Source: an uncultured Clostridium sp. (GTDB lineage Bacteria; Bacillota; Clostridia; TANB77; CAG-508). From it: 54,139 nucleotides of DNA. Below the pieces are notes generated by a model. It searched no databases. It saw only the letters and a program-made list of their open reading frames with translations, and was not told where the DNA came from. The stretch lies in assembly GCA_946497905.1 (NCBI GenBank), contig CAMMMI010000001.1, positions 1 through 54,139 on the forward strand, given 5' to 3'. Of the stretch, positions 52,723 through 54,139 are shown piece by piece. The number at the start of each line of letters is the position of its first letter. The stretch's first letter is position 1. The position numbers and the translations under genes were made by a program.

Positions 52723-54087
52723 TTAATTTACATTTGACATGTGGTTATGATTATTATTTGAATTCAAACTATCAATATATGTATCAGCTATTCTATTAGA
52801 AACCTCTTTTACAACATTTATTACTACAGTATTTCCAAGTAAATCAAAACCACTTTTTATATCTTTTGAATTATTAAAATCTTCTAAAGTATATGTCTCA
52901 GGATATCCAAATAGTCTTAATCCCTCACGAAGTGATAATGATCTAATTCCGCCATTATCTATAATTCCTAATTTATCTACATCCATAGCCACAAGTGTTG
53001 GTGCAATATCATTTGGATCTAAAATCTTACTATATTCAAAACTCAATTTTCCAGATACGATATTATACCCTTTTTCTTTGCTTTTATCTTGGACTCTCTT
53101 CTTTGTTACTTTTCCATCATCTGTAATAACAGTTACTTCCTTTTTCGGATATTCCTTTTTTAAATATCCTTTTTTATCTAGATCTTCTAACATTTCTTCT
53201 AAATTAGGCTTATTATAAAATGTTTTTATTTGTTTAATTGTTAAAGGCATACCATCCATCCATTTTATTCCTATTTCTTCTGCCCACTTTTTTTTGCGTC
53301 TTTCTTTTAATAATTCTGATAATAATTCTTTTTGTTCTTTGGTTATTTTTCCTTTTAATTCTAAATCCCAACTATGTATATTATTACTTCCTCCTCTTTT
53401 ATCCTTAATAGATTTTCCGTATAATTCTTCTGGAGAAAACTTTTTAAATACACATTTCGAAAATTCTGTATTTTCTGTTTTTAAATTATTTTCTAATATA
53501 TCTTTTAGGACCTCTCTACTTTCTTCAAATTCTTCTAAATTAACCTTTTTATCTAAAGTTCCTGTAATATACACTCTTTTTCTTGACTGAGCTACACCGA
53601 ACTTTTTAGAGTCCAATAATTTCCATTCTACATTATATTCTAAATCTTCCAATTTTTTTAATATAACTTTAAATGTTTTTCCTATATTATCACCTTTATT
53701 TTCTAAATCATGGGTAACTAACCCTTCAACATTTTCAAGCAGAAAACCGTAAGGTTTTTTAGCTTTTAATATTCTTTCAATTTCAAAAAATAATGTGCCT
53801 CTTGTGTCTGCAAACCCCAACCTATTTCCAGCAGAACTAAAAGGTTGACACGGAAAACCAGCAAGTAAAAAGTCAAAATCTTCTATTGAATTGGCATCTA
53901 TTTCACATATATTACCAACTAATTTTTTGTGACTAAAATTTTTATTTAATGCTTTTATAGCTGTTGGTTTTATTTCAGATGTTAAAATACACTCTGTTTC
54001 AATTCCCTTAGCATTAAAAGCTTGTTCAAAACCCAATCTTAGACCACCTAATCCAGCAAATAAATCTATAAATTTAACTTTTTTCAT
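52723..54087 (-). CDS. DNA (cytosine-5) methyltransferase
   Basis: 454 residues from the ATG at 54087; an in-frame ATG at 54099 directly abuts the AAGGA and is less likely. Motif I FIDLFAGLGGLRLGF, motif IV GFPCQPFSSAGNR with the catalytic Cys, motif VI LLENVEG, motif VIII-like QSRKRVYI, and motifs IX-X near the C-terminus (SLREGLRLFGYPE and DLLGNTVVINV). It protects DNA from the partner endonuclease at 51999. The target domain (about 190-350) is Lys/Glu-rich. Confidence 0.92.
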   Translation of the reverse strand: MKKVKFIDLFAGLGGLRLGFEQAFNAKGIETECILTSEIKPTAIKALNKNFSHKKLVGNICEIDANSIEDFDFLLAGFPCQPFSSAGNRLGFADTRGTLFFEIERILKAKKPYGFLLENVEGLVTHDLENKGDNIGKTFKVILKKLEDLEYNVEWKLLDSKKFGVAQSRKRVYITGTLDKKVNLEEFEESREVLKDILENNLKTENTEFSKCVFKKFSPEELYGKSIKDKRGGSNNIHSWDLELKGKITKEQKELLSELLKERRKKKWAEEIGIKWMDGMPLTIKQIKTFYNKPNLEEMLEDLDKKGYLKKEYPKKEVTVITDDGKVTKKRVQDKSKEKGYNIVSGKLSFEYSKILDPNDIAPTLVAMDVDKLGIIDNGGIRSLSLREGLRLFGYPETYTLEDFNNSKDIKSGFDLLGNTVVINVVKEVSNRIADTYIDSLNSNNNHNHMSNVN

Positions 54088-54104
54088 ATTTAATCTCATT
54101 CCTT

Positions 54105-54139
54105 CCTTGCCTTCGCTAACGCTACGTCTAGGAAGGCAC
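54105..54139. repeat. GC-richer hairpin at the window end
   Basis: CCTTCC...GGAAGG enclose a TTCGCTAACGC-containing loop upstream of the methyltransferase gene. Similar TTCGCT-containing pieces occur near 1600 and 46985. It may be the edge of a repeat or a hairpin leader; the window ends here. Confidence 0.3.

Overview
The window is AT-rich DNA (GC roughly 30% by eye) with strong AGGAGG-type ribosome binding sites, ATG/GTG/TTG starts and the standard code. It carries meso-diaminopimelate dehydrogenase, LytR-CpsA-Psr and DacF wall enzymes, sortase and LPXTG anchoring, and cohesin and dockerin modules. Together these point to an uncultured, low-GC, probably gut-dwelling member of the Clostridia. 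No rRNA is present, so the genus cannot be named.

Layout. (1) 1-6000: a compact surface cluster made of an LPXTG-anchored cohesin protein, a sortase, a dockerin-bearing cell-wall glucosaminidase (split by a one-base frameshift) and a second cohesin protein held by a C-terminal membrane segment. A dockerin-bearing metallo-beta-lactamase-fold protein lies far away at 34879-37953. A likely reading is that the two cohesins display dockerin enzymes on the wall. (2) 6071-6334: tRNA-Arg(ACG) and tRNA-Pro(TGG). (3) 6374-25621: two head-to-tail copies, apparently identical, of a 9,624-bp integrative and mobilizable element just downstream of tRNA-Pro. The three junctions share a 20-bp core, and clusters of CATTCAA arm-type repeats sit at each end. 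Each copy encodes an ABC protein (cargo), a MOBP-type relaxase with a second gene nested inside it in another frame, a frameshifted MobC-like gene, a candidate oriT, a tyrosine integrase, a replisome-organizer-type replication protein with a probable antisense RNA in its leader, a small HTH protein, an XRE repressor with four palindromic operators, a Schlafen/AlbA_2 plus GHKL protein, nine ~21-bp iterons and a small zinc-ribbon protein. The element looks able to excise, replicate as a circle and be mobilized.

(4) 25788-34743: chromosomal genes including a sirtuin, a LexA/S24-like repressor, a strong small-RNA unit, a three-gene peptide-signalling-like locus (membrane protein, 16-residue peptide, and an AgrB-like H-x6-C protein with an HTH tail), diaminopimelate dehydrogenase, an M18 aminopeptidase, an XRE regulator, a GNAT acetyltransferase, two related tiny proteins, an ATPase remnant and tRNA-Arg(TCT). 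(5) 34879-46838: the dockerin-MBL protein, a GDT1-type cation exporter, a GldA/F/G-like ABC system, a YkvI-type transporter, DUF5711, CvpA and LCP proteins. (6) 46840-54139: palindromic and tandem repeats, DacF, a ComEA-like protein, a DtxR/MntR-type regulator followed by a minimal SufC-SufB pair, and a convergent type II restriction-modification pair resembling NgoBV.

Two dispersed repeat families occur outside the element. A REP-like palindrome ends up encoding the C-termini of two unrelated genes, and a ~230-bp long-inverted-repeat element has a solo arm elsewhere.
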